DNA from: Ruminococcaceae bacterium UBA1375
GTDB taxonomy: Bacteria > Bacillota > Clostridia > Oscillospirales > Ruminococcaceae
Length of the DNA stretch: 11,424 bases
Direction: 5' to 3'
Assembly: GCA_002305795.1 (NCBI GenBank)
Contig: DBRF01000014.1
Coordinates: forward strand, 1-11,424
The notes under the pieces are model-generated. The model ran no database searches. It was not told the DNA's origin and was given only the letters and a program-made list of their open reading frames with translations. Positions 1-5,619 of this stretch are shown here, piece by piece. The translations under genes and the position numbers were made by a program. Each line of letters begins with the position of its first letter. The first letter of the stretch is position 1.

Positions 1-53
1 TGTTTAATTTTCAAGATCCATTTTCGCTTCCCTCTCTCGAGGACAGCTTTTAT

Positions 54-82
54 ATTTTATCACAACTTTCCGCTTTTGTCAA
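54..82 (-). promoter_or_regulatory. rRNA-operon-type promoter P2, reading out of the left edge
   Basis: On the minus strand there is a perfect -35 TTGACA (77-82), a 17-bp spacer and -10 TAAAAT (54-59). Upstream are A/T tracts (about 85-130) resembling an UP element, and between P1 and P2 lies an 8-bp inverted repeat (89-108). The transcript would start near 47 and run off the window through TCTTGAAAATTAAACA (minus strand of 1-16), which resembles the boxA-like leader found ahead of 16S and 23S rRNA genes in Firmicutes. The rRNA assignment is inference because the gene lies outside; a strong tRNA or other stable-RNA promoter is the alternative. Confidence 0.75.
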
Positions 83-148
83 GCCCTTTTTCAAAAGTTT
101 TTTTGAAATCTGCTTGATTTTTTTTGGTTCGTCGTGACAACGTAGGCT

Positions 149-177
149 ATCTTACCATGATCTTTCTCTCTTGTCAA
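149..177 (-). promoter_or_regulatory. rRNA-operon-type promoter P1, upstream of P2
   Basis: A second consensus-like promoter on the minus strand: -35 TTGACA (172-177), 17-bp spacer, -10 TAAGAT (149-154). It sits 95 bp upstream of P2 in the same direction. Tandem P1/P2 promoters about 90 bp apart are typical of Bacillus and Clostridia rRNA operons. The stop codon of the isomerase-like gene lies only about 52 bp upstream of this -35 box and no clear terminator separates them. Confidence 0.7.
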
Positions 178-228
178 CACTTTTGAGAAAAATGGGTCGG
201 ATTTTCTTGAATTTTACAGGAACAAATC

Positions 229-1038
229 TTAAATTTGATTATTTTCCGAAGAAAACACCCCATCGGCAATTTCTTGGAGAAACAACCGGCTTTGAAACAG
301 CTGCTGGGGAGACTGATAACTGTTCTGGTACAGTTCCACAATCCCATCCCCGGCGTAACCCTTTTCTTTTAAGATGGAGAAGTAACCGGCAAAATCAAAA
401 TCCCCCTCCCCCGGAGGCAGGCAGTCCCGGCCGGGAGCGGAATCGGAAAGATGCAGCTGCACCACCCGGTCTCCCAGCGCCCTTGCCATTTCCATGGGGT
501 CCTGTCCGCCCCGAAGAGCCTGCTTATTATCCAGTACAAACTCCACTTCATCTCCCAGGTATCGCCGCATCTCCACCAAAAAGGTAAGGTCCTGGCTGCA
601 ATGGGCGTACACATTCTCCTGAGCTAAAACAATCCCCATCTCTTTGGCGGCCTGCCGCAGCCGGGCGAACCGCTCATAATACCGCTGGGGCGGACGGCTG
701 GTATTCCGATGGTTGCCGTGAAATACCAAAATCTTCGCCCCCATCTGGGCGGCATAATCAAAATAACGGCGGTACAGCTCCACCCCATCCTCAAACCGCC
801 GGGTATAGCTGGTAAAAAACAGGGAGGATTCCAGCACACTGGTAAAGGGGTGCACCGACACCGCCCGGATGGAACTCTGCTCCAACTGGGACTTCACCTT
901 CTCCCGCAGGGCCGGGGAAAGCTCGCTGAAGGTATTGAGAAACAACTCCGCCACCGGGACCTGCTGTTCAATCAGCTGGGCCAACGCATCCTCCAGCAAG
1001 GTGGGATATAAGGAAGCGGTGGAAATGCCAATCTCCAT
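229..1038 (-). CDS. Sugar phosphate isomerase/epimerase-like TIM-barrel protein
   Basis: A 269-residue protein of the xylose-isomerase-like TIM barrel (AP endonuclease 2) superfamily. Members are metal-dependent enzymes acting on sugars, sugar phosphates or inositols; the substrate here cannot be read from sequence. Visible barrel-edge residues that fit the usual metal and substrate set are H63, H107 and H110 (VFHGNH), E141 (QENV), D170 (FVLDN), H196 and D199 (LHLSD), a PGEGDFDF loop at 209-216 and E235 (IVELY). The start at 1038 is chosen because an AGGAGG lies about 8 bases upstream; an in-frame ATG at 1086 has no good ribosome binding site and lies beyond the promoter. No signal peptide is seen, so it should be cytoplasmic. 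It is transcribed alone and divergently from the DUF4364 gene. Confidence 0.85.
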   Translation of the reverse strand: MEIGISTASLYPTLLEDALAQLIEQQVPVAELFLNTFSELSPALREKVKSQLEQSSIRAVSVHPFTSVLESSLFFTSYTRRFEDGVELYRRYFDYAAQMGAKILVFHGNHRNTSRPPQRYYERFARLRQAAKEMGIVLAQENVYAHCSQDLTFLVEMRRYLGDEVEFVLDNKQALRGGQDPMEMARALGDRVVQLHLSDSAPGRDCLPPGEGDFDFAGYFSILKEKGYAGDGIVELYQNSYQSPQQLFQSRLFLQEIADGVFSSENNQI

Positions 1039-1068
1039 AAAATGCCCTCCTGAACCATTCTTGCAATG

Positions 1069-1097
1069 AGTGTACCACAACTCCATCCGGGAATCAA
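1069..1097 (-). promoter_or_regulatory. Sigma-A-type promoter of the isomerase-like gene
   Basis: Minus strand: -35 TTGATT (1092-1097), 17-bp spacer, -10 TACACT (1069-1074), giving a leader of about 25 nt before the ATG at 1038. Its -35 box is about 10 bp from the -35 of the divergent DUF4364 promoter, so the two promoters are back to back and could share a regulator. Confidence 0.6.
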
Positions 1098-1106
1098 GCA
1101 GGACGG

Positions 1107-1135
1107 TTGCGCCTGGGTGGAAAGGTTGTTATAAT
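1107..1135 (+). promoter_or_regulatory. Sigma-A-type promoter of the DUF4364 gene
   Basis: Perfect -10 TATAAT (1130-1135) with a weak -35 TTGCGC (1107-1112) at 17-bp spacing, about 57 bp upstream of the DUF4364 start codon. Confidence 0.6.
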
Positions 1136-1191
1136 GAGAGCAGAGCAATCATACCTGAGAACACGCTTCGATCGGAAAGGGGGAGCTTTCC

Positions 1192-1719
1192 ATGCAGGAA
1201 AACATTTTTGCCGGGGTGGAGCCGGGAGGCTACCACGACCCCGCCACGGTGCGGGTGCTGCTCTGCTGGCTGCTGGAGCAGTGCGGGCGGCAGATGGAGC
1301 TGAGCCGGCTGATGCGCTCGGTACAGAGCACCGGATTGGTGAACTACTTCACCCTTTGCTGTTCTTTGGACCAGCTGCGGCAGAACGGCCTGGTCCTGGA
1401 GCAGGAGGGGGTGCTGACCCTCACCGCCAAAGGCACCCAGGCCGTACAGGAGCTTTCCGGCAGCTTTCCGCCCTCGGTGCGGGAAGCCTTATTGGAGGCA
1501 GCCTGCAAGCAGCCGGAACAGGTGGAAAACCCTGCCAGCTACACCCTGATGCCTGCCTCCAACGGGGTTTTGGTGCGGCTGACCTTGCAGGAGCAGGACT
1601 ACTGCCCTATGGAGCTGACCTTATACACCCCGGATGAAGCCTCCGCCCGGCAGGCGGCCAAGCGGTATCTGGAAGACCCCGTCCGGCTGTACCAGGCCAT
1701 CTTGGAGCAACTGATGTAA
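1192..1719 (+). CDS. DUF4364 family protein (predicted winged-helix)
   Basis: A 175-residue cytoplasmic protein, close to the usual length of DUF4364, a family of unknown function common in Clostridia. Recognisable features are the N-terminal winged-helix-like half (about 15-90) with the family's NYF signature at 51-53, the following helix SLDQLRQNGLV at 58-68, a beta hairpin and the TAKGTQAVQEL helix at 78-88; the C-terminal half (about 115-170) is an alpha/beta domain ending in a helix. The start has a GGGGGA ribosome binding site about 8 bases upstream. The winged-helix reading suggests a DNA-binding or regulatory role, which is inference. Family recognition is by pattern from memory, not by a search. 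Confidence 0.8.
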   Translation: MQENIFAGVEPGGYHDPATVRVLLCWLLEQCGRQMELSRLMRSVQSTGLVNYFTLCCSLDQLRQNGLVLEQEGVLTLTAKGTQAVQELSGSFPPSVREALLEAACKQPEQVENPASYTLMPASNGVLVRLTLQEQDYCPMELTLYTPDEASARQAAKRYLEDPVRLYQAILEQLM

Positions 1720-1722
1720 GAC

Positions 1723-1836
1723 AAAAACAAGAAACCGCCGGAATGTTCCGACGGTCCCTTGCTGGAAAAAAGAGAAAAAAGGAGAATAATGAAAGTGATC
1801 CTTTCAGCAGTCAACAGAGGGTCAATCTGTTTGACT
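1723..1836 (-). ncRNA. Candidate small RNA, copy 1 of a duplicated intergenic element
   Basis: Read on the minus strand: a possible -10 TATAAC (1840-1845), a 5' stem-loop (AGTCAAACAGA pairing with TCTGTTGACT, about 1807-1837) with GACCC in its loop, a small GAAAG/CTTTC stem (1791-1805), a pyrimidine tract TTCTCCTTTTTTCTCTTTT (1768-1786), then a hairpin (1729-1760) with a T-rich tail (1721-1732). The segment 1732-1786 aligns without gaps to 2752-2806, about 43 of 55 bases identical, and TGACCCTCT recurs in both copies. There is no minus-strand gene to which this terminator could belong, since the gene to its right is on the plus strand. The tract is complementary to AAGGAGAA-type ribosome binding sites. 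Expression is unproven and no good -35 box is seen. Confidence 0.35.
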
Positions 1837-1947
1837 ACGGTTATACTGTACCATGAATTTTTGAACATCCTTTGAACAGGAATGGGAAGGAATTTGAAAA
1901 AACGGTGAAATGCACTGTCACAGTTTTGGGCCCGGCAGACAGCAGCG

Positions 1948-1958
1948 GGAATAATTCC
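1948..1958. promoter_or_regulatory. 11-bp palindrome upstream of the ferritin-like gene
   Basis: GGAATAATTCC is a perfect inverted repeat about 50 bp upstream of the start codon at 2008. It could be an operator, but I found no convincing sigma-A promoter beside it. A TATACT at 1842-1847 is the only -10-like box upstream and has a poor -35. Confidence 0.2.
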
Positions 1959-2007
1959 TCCGATTTCGGGCAGACTTTTCCGGAATCTATCTTTGGGAGG
2001 AATGGGT

Positions 2008-2439
2008 ATGAACCAACCTGATACCGTCAACCTGCTGCAGGAATGCGACGCCGGCATCCGCATGGGCCTGGACTCCATCCGGGACATGATGGACAGCGCC
2101 ACCCAGCCTTTGCGCCAACAGTTGCAGGAGTACCGCATGGAACACGAAGAATTGCAGCAGCGCACCGAACAGCTTCTGGGCCAGTACCGGAAACCGGGCA
2201 AGGAACCGGCGGTGATGGCCAAGGGGATGTCATGGGTGAAAACCAACATGAAGCTGGCCATGGAGCCCACCGACGCTTCCATCGCCGAGCTGGTCACCGA
2301 CGGGTGCAACATGGGGATCAAATCCCTGAACAAATACCTCAACCAATATCCCCAGGCAGACGCTTCTTCCAGAGAGGTGGCCAACCGGCTCATCGACCTG
2401 GAACAGCGGATGGTCAAAGAAATGCAGCCCCTGCTGTAA
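2008..2439 (+). CDS. Small all-helical ferritin-like protein of unknown function
   Basis: A 143-residue soluble protein, almost entirely helical with heptad-like patterns, consistent with a four-helix bundle. It resembles a widespread uncharacterised Firmicutes family related to DUF2383/ferritin-like proteins, with signature stretches HEELQQR near 46-52, MAKGMSWVKTNMKLAM at about 70-85, and TDGCNMGIKSLNKYLNQY near 98-115. I see few of the paired E...ExxH residues of a true diiron site, so metal binding is doubtful. The start at 2008 is chosen because GGGAGG lies 7 bases upstream; the upstream in-frame ATG at 2002 is too close to that site. It stands alone between the two copies of the duplicated intergenic element. 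Confidence 0.7.
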   Translation: MNQPDTVNLLQECDAGIRMGLDSIRDMMDSATQPLRQQLQEYRMEHEELQQRTEQLLGQYRKPGKEPAVMAKGMSWVKTNMKLAMEPTDASIAELVTDGCNMGIKSLNKYLNQYPQADASSREVANRLIDLEQRMVKEMQPLL

Positions 2440-2462
2440 CCCCACAACCAAACAACGCAAAA

Positions 2463-2496
2463 CAAGCAGCCGTTCCCGGTTTGGGGCGGCTGCTTG
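2463..2496 (+). terminator. Hairpin after the ferritin-like gene, possible terminator
   Basis: A perfect 10-bp stem, CAAGCAGCCG (2463-2472) with CGGCTGCTTG (2487-2496), plus inner CCC/GGG pairing, starts 24 bases after the stop codon. There is no U-tract after it, so if it terminates transcription it is not a classic intrinsic terminator; it may instead stabilise the mRNA end. Confidence 0.4.
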
Positions 2497-2541
2497 CTGC
2501 ATCTATGATGAATCCCCGCAGGTGCGGAGAGAATTTTTGGT

Positions 2542-2708
2542 CTGCCTGCCAAAAGAGACAGCGGCTTCTTTTGCGCCCGGCAGTAAAGAGTCCAAAAAGA
2601 GAGAGGTTGATTTTGGATTCGTGCACAGTATACCCCGGGATTTTGAATGGGGTTTGGCAAAGATATGGCGAAATCCTGAAAAAACAGAAACCATTTTGCA
2701 TCTGTTTT
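2542..2708. repeat. String of four stem-loops in a non-coding region
   Basis: Four consecutive inverted repeats fill this stretch. The first is a nested pair, CTGCC/GGCAG (2542-2546 with 2579-2583) enclosing CAAAAGA/TCTTTTG (2550-2556 with 2567-2573). The others are TCCAAAA/TTTTGGA (2591-2617), GGATTT/AAATCC (2638-2676) and AAAACAG/CTGTTTT (2681-2708). No reading frame here has a ribosome binding site or looks like a known protein. It may be a structured RNA or a degenerate palindromic repeat element; the function is unknown. Confidence 0.4.
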
Positions 2709-2744
2709 CCCGCAGCCCGGACCATGGTGCAGCCCTCCTGAAAG

Positions 2745-2886
2745 CAGCAAAAAACCGCCGGTTTTACCCAGCGGCCTTTTGCTTGAGAAAAGAGAAAAAA
2801 GGAGAAAAAGAAAAGAGAGGGTCATGTTTTACAATCCAAAGCGTCTTGGGAAAACGCTGCTCTTTTTGGATTGCAAGGATAGTATA
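2745..2886 (-). ncRNA. Candidate small RNA or dUTPase 3' end, copy 2 of the duplicated element
   Basis: Minus strand: -10-like TATACT (2881-2886), a stem CAATCCAAA/TTTGGATTG (2832-2872 overall) with an inner GCGT/ACGC stem, the shared TGACCCTCT (2816-2824), the pyrimidine tract TTCTCCTTTTTTCTCTTTT (2788-2806), then a CCGCTGG/CCGGCGG hairpin followed by TTTTTT (2750-2776). The last part is a good intrinsic terminator for minus-strand transcription and would also end the lipoprotein-dUTPase transcript, whose last stop codon is at 2959. It could therefore be an independent small RNA, a small RNA processed from the 3' untranslated region, or only a terminator. The element is repeated 1020 bp to the left. 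Confidence 0.4.
2750..2776 (-). terminator. Intrinsic terminator of the lipoprotein-dUTPase operon
   Basis: Minus-strand stem CCGCTGG / CCGGCGG (one mismatch) with loop GTAAAA, followed by six T residues and flanked by A/T runs that extend the stem (GCAAAA with TTTTGC). It lies about 180 nt after the dUTPase stop codon. Confidence 0.65.
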
Positions 2887-2958
2887 CAAAACAAAAATAA
2901 CGGCATCTTGAAGAAACGGTTTCTAATTTGTATTTCCTTTGTGTGCAATTTGTGAACC

Positions 2959-3468
2959 CTACCGGGAAGTGCTGCCGAAGCCCCCGTTGCGCACCCCCTG
3001 GGCGTCGTCATCCACCGTAATGCCGTACTCCAAAAAAATGCCCTGGGCAAAGCCGTCCCATTGGTTGAGGGCCAGGGTCTTGCCGGATTTGGAGTCATTG
3101 GTGATTTTAATAAAGATATGGCCCTCATTGTCAGAATAATAATAATCGCTGTCGATGATGCCTACGGTGTTGTCCAGCTGGAGCCGGTAGCGGAAACCCA
3201 GGCCGCTGCGGGGATAGAGGTGCAGCACCCAGTTCTGCTCCATCTTCACCCGGATGCCGGTGGGGATTTTTTTGGTTTCCCCGGGAGCCAGGGTCACCGG
3301 GCCGGGGGTGAAGAAGTCGTACCCGGCGCTGCCGGAGGTGGCCCGGCGGGGGAGTTTTAAGTTCTGATACACCTGCTCAGCCTGGGCGGAAGTTCCCCCG
3401 AAGGCTTCCTGATAAGCGGGGAGAAACTGCTCCCGGCTGACGGTTTCAAATTGTGCAATGCGTTTCAT
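2959..3468 (-). CDS. dut: dUTP diphosphatase (trimeric dUTPase family)
   Basis: A 169-residue enzyme hydrolysing dUTP to dUMP and pyrophosphate, which keeps uracil out of DNA and supplies dUMP for thymidylate synthesis. The five family motifs are in order: I AGYDF (48-52), II PRSGLG (86-91), III with NTVGIIDSDY (100-109) carrying the catalytic Asp, IV DGFAQGIF (138-145), V RNGGFGST (160-167). An extra N-terminal segment of about 38 residues precedes motif I, making it longer than the usual 145-155 residues; similar extensions occur in clostridial homologues as I recall them. Motif IV lacks the usual Arg before AQ, and motif V is R-N-GGFG rather than R-G-x-GGFG; the C-terminus ends right after it. 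The ribosome binding site GGAGAG is about 7 bases upstream. It follows the lipoprotein gene by 43 nt and probably shares its promoter. Confidence 0.9.
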   Translation of the reverse strand: MKRIAQFETVSREQFLPAYQEAFGGTSAQAEQVYQNLKLPRRATSGSAGYDFFTPGPVTLAPGETKKIPTGIRVKMEQNWVLHLYPRSGLGFRYRLQLDNTVGIIDSDYYYSDNEGHIFIKITNDSKSGKTLALNQWDGFAQGIFLEYGITVDDDAQGVRNGGFGSTSR

Positions 3469-3511
3469 AAGTCACTCTCCGTTCCAATGCTTTTGATGGC
3501 AGATGATTCGG

Positions 3512-4237
3512 TTATTTCCACTCCGTATTCCCCGACGGTAACGTAAAATGCTCCTCTACCTGCAAAGAATCCATCACATACAGGGCTATCTCCCCGGAAG
3601 AAAGTTCCAGTTGATCGTTATCCATTCCAACCACCATATATTGTGGGATGTCCTCCCGGAAACAGCGCACTTCGGTACTAGAAACGGTTCCATAGGCAAC
3701 CGTGTCCCGTACCAGGATCAAAGTGCCGTTTCTTCCCTGATAGTAGCTGCAGGAAAAATCGGTCATCTGAAGAGTAACACCCAAATACTCTTGGGAAATC
3801 TCATTATCCATGGCAAACATGGTTTCCAACATCTCTCGATAGGGCTGGGGATCCCCGGCAAAAAGGCTTTGATAGGCCTTCTGCTCCTCTTGAGAGGGGG
3901 TCAAGCTGTCGTGGTAGTAGTTGACAATCTGCACAGCGTGGGAATAAATCAAAATATCCTCGGGCCTTTCCAGATCCGGATTGCTTTGATCGGCGCCGCT
4001 CACTGCAAAAGCACCTTCCGCCGAAGTGACCCAGTCTTCCGGGATCTCAAAGGTATAGGTTACATACCCGTCCTGGCTGTCCTGGGTCACGGTTTTCATG
4101 GCCACCGGGCTCTCCCCCACCGGGGTTTGATTTGCGCTTTCCGGTTCCTGCTGCGGCTGCCGGCTTTGGCAGGCAGTGAGGGTGAACAGTATCGCCGCCG
4201 ACAACAATAGTGCAGCAAGTCTTTTCCCTTTTGGCAT
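3512..4237 (-). CDS. Predicted membrane-anchored lipoprotein, function unknown
   Basis: A 241-residue secreted lipoprotein. It has basic residues K3, K5 and R6, a hydrophobic stretch 7-21 and a lipobox LTAC with the lipidated Cys at 23, then a disordered Gln/Glu/Pro-rich linker (about 24-48) typical of surface lipoproteins. The rest (about 50-241) is a globular mixed alpha/beta domain with VTYTFEIPEDWVTS near its start, a pattern seen in small surface lipoproteins that share a PsbP/Mog1-like fold; that fold assignment is inference. The start at 4237 has GGGAGG about 7 bases upstream; a longer in-frame start at 4354 would bury the signal peptide and lies upstream of the promoter. First gene of an operon with the dUTPase gene, which does not suggest a shared function. 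Confidence 0.8.
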   Translation of the reverse strand: MPKGKRLAALLLSAAILFTLTACQSRQPQQEPESANQTPVGESPVAMKTVTQDSQDGYVTYTFEIPEDWVTSAEGAFAVSGADQSNPDLERPEDILIYSHAVQIVNYYHDSLTPSQEEQKAYQSLFAGDPQPYREMLETMFAMDNEISQEYLGVTLQMTDFSCSYYQGRNGTLILVRDTVAYGTVSSTEVRCFREDIPQYMVVGMDNDQLELSSGEIALYVMDSLQVEEHFTLPSGNTEWK

Positions 4238-4273
4238 ACGGCTTCCTCCCTTTAACTCCGGTTTTCCGGTTCC

Positions 4274-4302
4274 AGTATACCATGTTCGGGAAAGCAGGGC
4301 AA
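4274..4302 (-). promoter_or_regulatory. Sigma-A-type promoter of the lipoprotein-dUTPase operon
   Basis: Minus strand: -35 TTGCCC (4297-4302), 17-bp spacer, -10 TATACT (4274-4279), about 37 bp upstream of the lipoprotein start codon at 4237. Confidence 0.65.
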
Positions 4303-4344
4303 GAAAAAACCGGGGCAGGAAAATCCTATCCCGGAAGGGCGAAA

Positions 4345-4575
4345 TGCCGCCCACAATCTATGGGCGGCAAGGCGAGAGCCATCATTCCCCTGGATTTCCC
4401 TCGATTTTTGCGAAGCAAAATGGCCGGCCGGAAGAAACATCCTTGGATGTTTCGTGGTCAAGCCAAGAGGGGAATCGTAATCGCAGCATTTGCCTTGGGC
4501 AAAAGCTGCTGATTCCTACCTTTGCGGCCAAACAGCATGGCCGCAACTTTGCTTTCGCAAAGACCGGTAGAAATC
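4345..4575 (-). repeat. Densely structured non-coding element (candidate structured RNA or palindromic repeat)
   Basis: Seven perfect or near-perfect stems lie within 231 bp: TGCCGCCCA/TGGGCGGCA (4345-4369), TTTTGC/GCAAAA (4406-4420), GGCCGGCC (4422-4429), GAAACATCC/GGATGTTTC (4434-4453), GGAATC-GCAGC/GCTGC-GATTCC with inner TTTGCC/GGCAAA (4471-4516), TTGCGGCC/GGCCGCAA (4522-4546), CTTTGC/GCAAAG (4547-4562). Longer-range pairs close the set: CTACC (4516-4520) with GGTAG (4566-4570), and GATTTC (4393-4398) with GAAATC (4570-4575). On the minus strand the last hairpin is capped by a GAAA tetraloop, which suggests that strand is the RNA. It lies just past the DUF378 stop codon, in the same direction, so it could be that gene's 3' untranslated region. 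No known RNA family recognised. Confidence 0.5.
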
Positions 4576-4591
4576 TTGACTCCGCCAATCA

Positions 4592-4789
4592 TTATACGAC
4601 ATCATTTTTGCGGAAGAAGAGGGAGATGCACCACAAGGCCGCAATCCCCACAATGGTAAAGATAATCCGGCTGACAATGGCTCCCTGACCACCGAACAGC
4701 CAGCCTACCAAGTCAAAGCCGAACAGGCCGATAAGCCCCCAGTTGATGCCGCCGATGATGACCAGCGCCAATGCGATTTTATCCAACAT
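4592..4789 (-). CDS. DUF378 small membrane protein
   Basis: A 65-residue protein with two predicted membrane helices (about 5-25 and 38-58) and the DUF378 signature GGINWGLIGLFGFDLVGWLFGG-type centre, with the NWGL and FDLVGWLFG blocks clear. Members are small inner-membrane proteins of unknown function, widespread in Firmicutes; B. subtilis YuzA belongs to this family. The length fits the family. The start at 4789 is chosen because AGGAAGG lies about 9 bases upstream; a 116-residue extension upstream has no ribosome binding site and overlaps the promoter. The sigma-G-like promoter suggests expression in the developing spore. Confidence 0.88.
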   Translation of the reverse strand: MLDKIALALVIIGGINWGLIGLFGFDLVGWLFGGQGAIVSRIIFTIVGIAALWCISLFFRKNDVV

Positions 4790-4830
4790 AGTTACTGCCT
4801 TCCTTTCGGAGTTTGAAAATTTTTCGTGAA

Positions 4831-4859
4831 TAGTATGGGGATTCTTTTCAAATTTATTC
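4831..4859 (-). promoter_or_regulatory. Sigma-G (forespore)-like promoter of the DUF378 gene
   Basis: Minus strand: GAATA (4855-4859), 17-bp spacer, CATACTA (4831-4837). This matches at every defined position the B. subtilis sigma-G consensus GHATR-N17/18-CATNHTA. I found no good sigma-A promoter for this gene in the same region. The site overlaps the divergent NERD promoter. Confidence 0.55.
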
Positions 4860-4873
4860 CCGTGTGTTATACT
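4845..4873 (+). promoter_or_regulatory. Sigma-A-type promoter of the NERD-domain gene
   Basis: Plus strand: -35 TTTTCA (4845-4850, 4 of 6 matches), 17-bp spacer, -10 TATACT (4868-4873). The predicted transcript starts near 4880, after the ATG at 4876, which supports using the TTG start at 4930. It overlaps the opposing sigma-G-like promoter by 15 bp, so the two polymerases would exclude each other. Confidence 0.55.
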
Positions 4874-4929
4874 GAATGGGACAAGAAAATCAAAAACCGG
4901 CAAAACGGTCGGGATTGGGAGGAAGTAAA

Positions 4930-5607
4930 TTGGATCAAACAAGCATTATTCTCTGGGCGCTGGCTGCTGTGGTCATTTTGGCAGTGGTGCTGTATGTAGT
5001 CATCAAGCGCAACCGGGAAGCCGCTAAAAACGCCGCCAAAGGCCGCCGGGGAGAAGCGGCCGTGGCCCGGAAGCTGGGCTCCATCTGCCGCAGCAAAGGC
5101 TTTGCCCTGCTCAACAACGTCTACCTGCCCCTTTACGACACCACCACCCAAATCGACCACATTGTGGTTGGCCCCTTTGGCATTGTAGTGGTGGAAACCA
5201 AGGCGGACCAGGGGGAAATCTACGGCAGCCCCAAAGATGAAAACTGGGTGCAGATCATCGGCAGCGCCAGAAACAAGCACTACAACCCCTTAAAGCAGAA
5301 CAAAACCCACTGCGATAATCTGCGTCACAACCTGAAAAAGAAAAATTTGTATGTGGTAAAAATTGAAAGTTTGGTGGTGTACGCCGCCAAAAACGTCCAG
5401 CTTTACACCACCGGCAACGCCCCGGTAGTCACCATGAAGCAGTTAAAGAAATTCTTCCGCCAGCCTTTGTTCAGCGAAAACAACAAGGTGAATGTGGACA
5501 AAGTGGTGGACACCATCAACGAAATCCGAGTCAAGGACAAACGCACCATCTCCGCCCATGTGGCCGGGGTGAAGCAGATGTCCCACGGACAGCACCCCAA
5601 AAAGTAA
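4930..5607 (+). CDS. Membrane-anchored NERD-domain protein (TTG start)
   Basis: A 225-residue protein with one N-terminal membrane helix (about 6-25), a basic juxtamembrane stretch and a NERD (nuclease-related) domain at about 38-150. Visible motifs are GRRGE (38-42), QIDHIVVGPFGIVVVETK (74-91) and NPLKQN (119-124). D76 and E89-x-K91 form the PD-(D/E)XK-like core expected of this fold, so nuclease activity is possible but unproven for the family. The C-terminal part (about 150-225) is alpha/beta and ends basic. Translation is placed at TTG 4930 because GGGAGG lies 7 bases upstream; the in-frame ATG at 4876 has no ribosome binding site and sits beside the -10 box. A 51-residue membrane protein gene follows 12 nt later. 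Confidence 0.85.
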   Translation: MDQTSIILWALAAVVILAVVLYVVIKRNREAAKNAAKGRRGEAAVARKLGSICRSKGFALLNNVYLPLYDTTTQIDHIVVGPFGIVVVETKADQGEIYGSPKDENWVQIIGSARNKHYNPLKQNKTHCDNLRHNLKKKNLYVVKIESLVVYAAKNVQLYTTGNAPVVTMKQLKKFFRQPLFSENNKVNVDKVVDTINEIRVKDKRTISAHVAGVKQMSHGQHPKK

Positions 5608-5619
5608 AGGAGGGGTTTC

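Noticed and set aside
1789..1875. A 28-codon frame on the plus strand preceded by AAAAGGAG
   Set aside because: The spacing to the ATG looks good, but the purine tract is part of the duplicated element, the peptide resembles nothing known, and the equivalent position in copy 2 has no matching frame.
1599..2825. A 408-codon open frame on the minus strand
   Set aside because: It runs antisense through two better-supported plus-strand genes, has no ribosome binding site and a low-complexity composition; its internal repetition only reflects the duplicated intergenic element.
2522..2911. A 129-codon open frame on the plus strand in the 2440-2958 gap
   Set aside because: No ribosome binding site, odd composition, and it crosses several hairpins and the opposing terminator; more likely non-coding.
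2824..2955. A 43-codon frame on the plus strand in copy 2 of the element
   Set aside because: The frame crosses a stem-loop, its ribosome binding site is badly spaced and its product is not similar to the copy 1 peptide.
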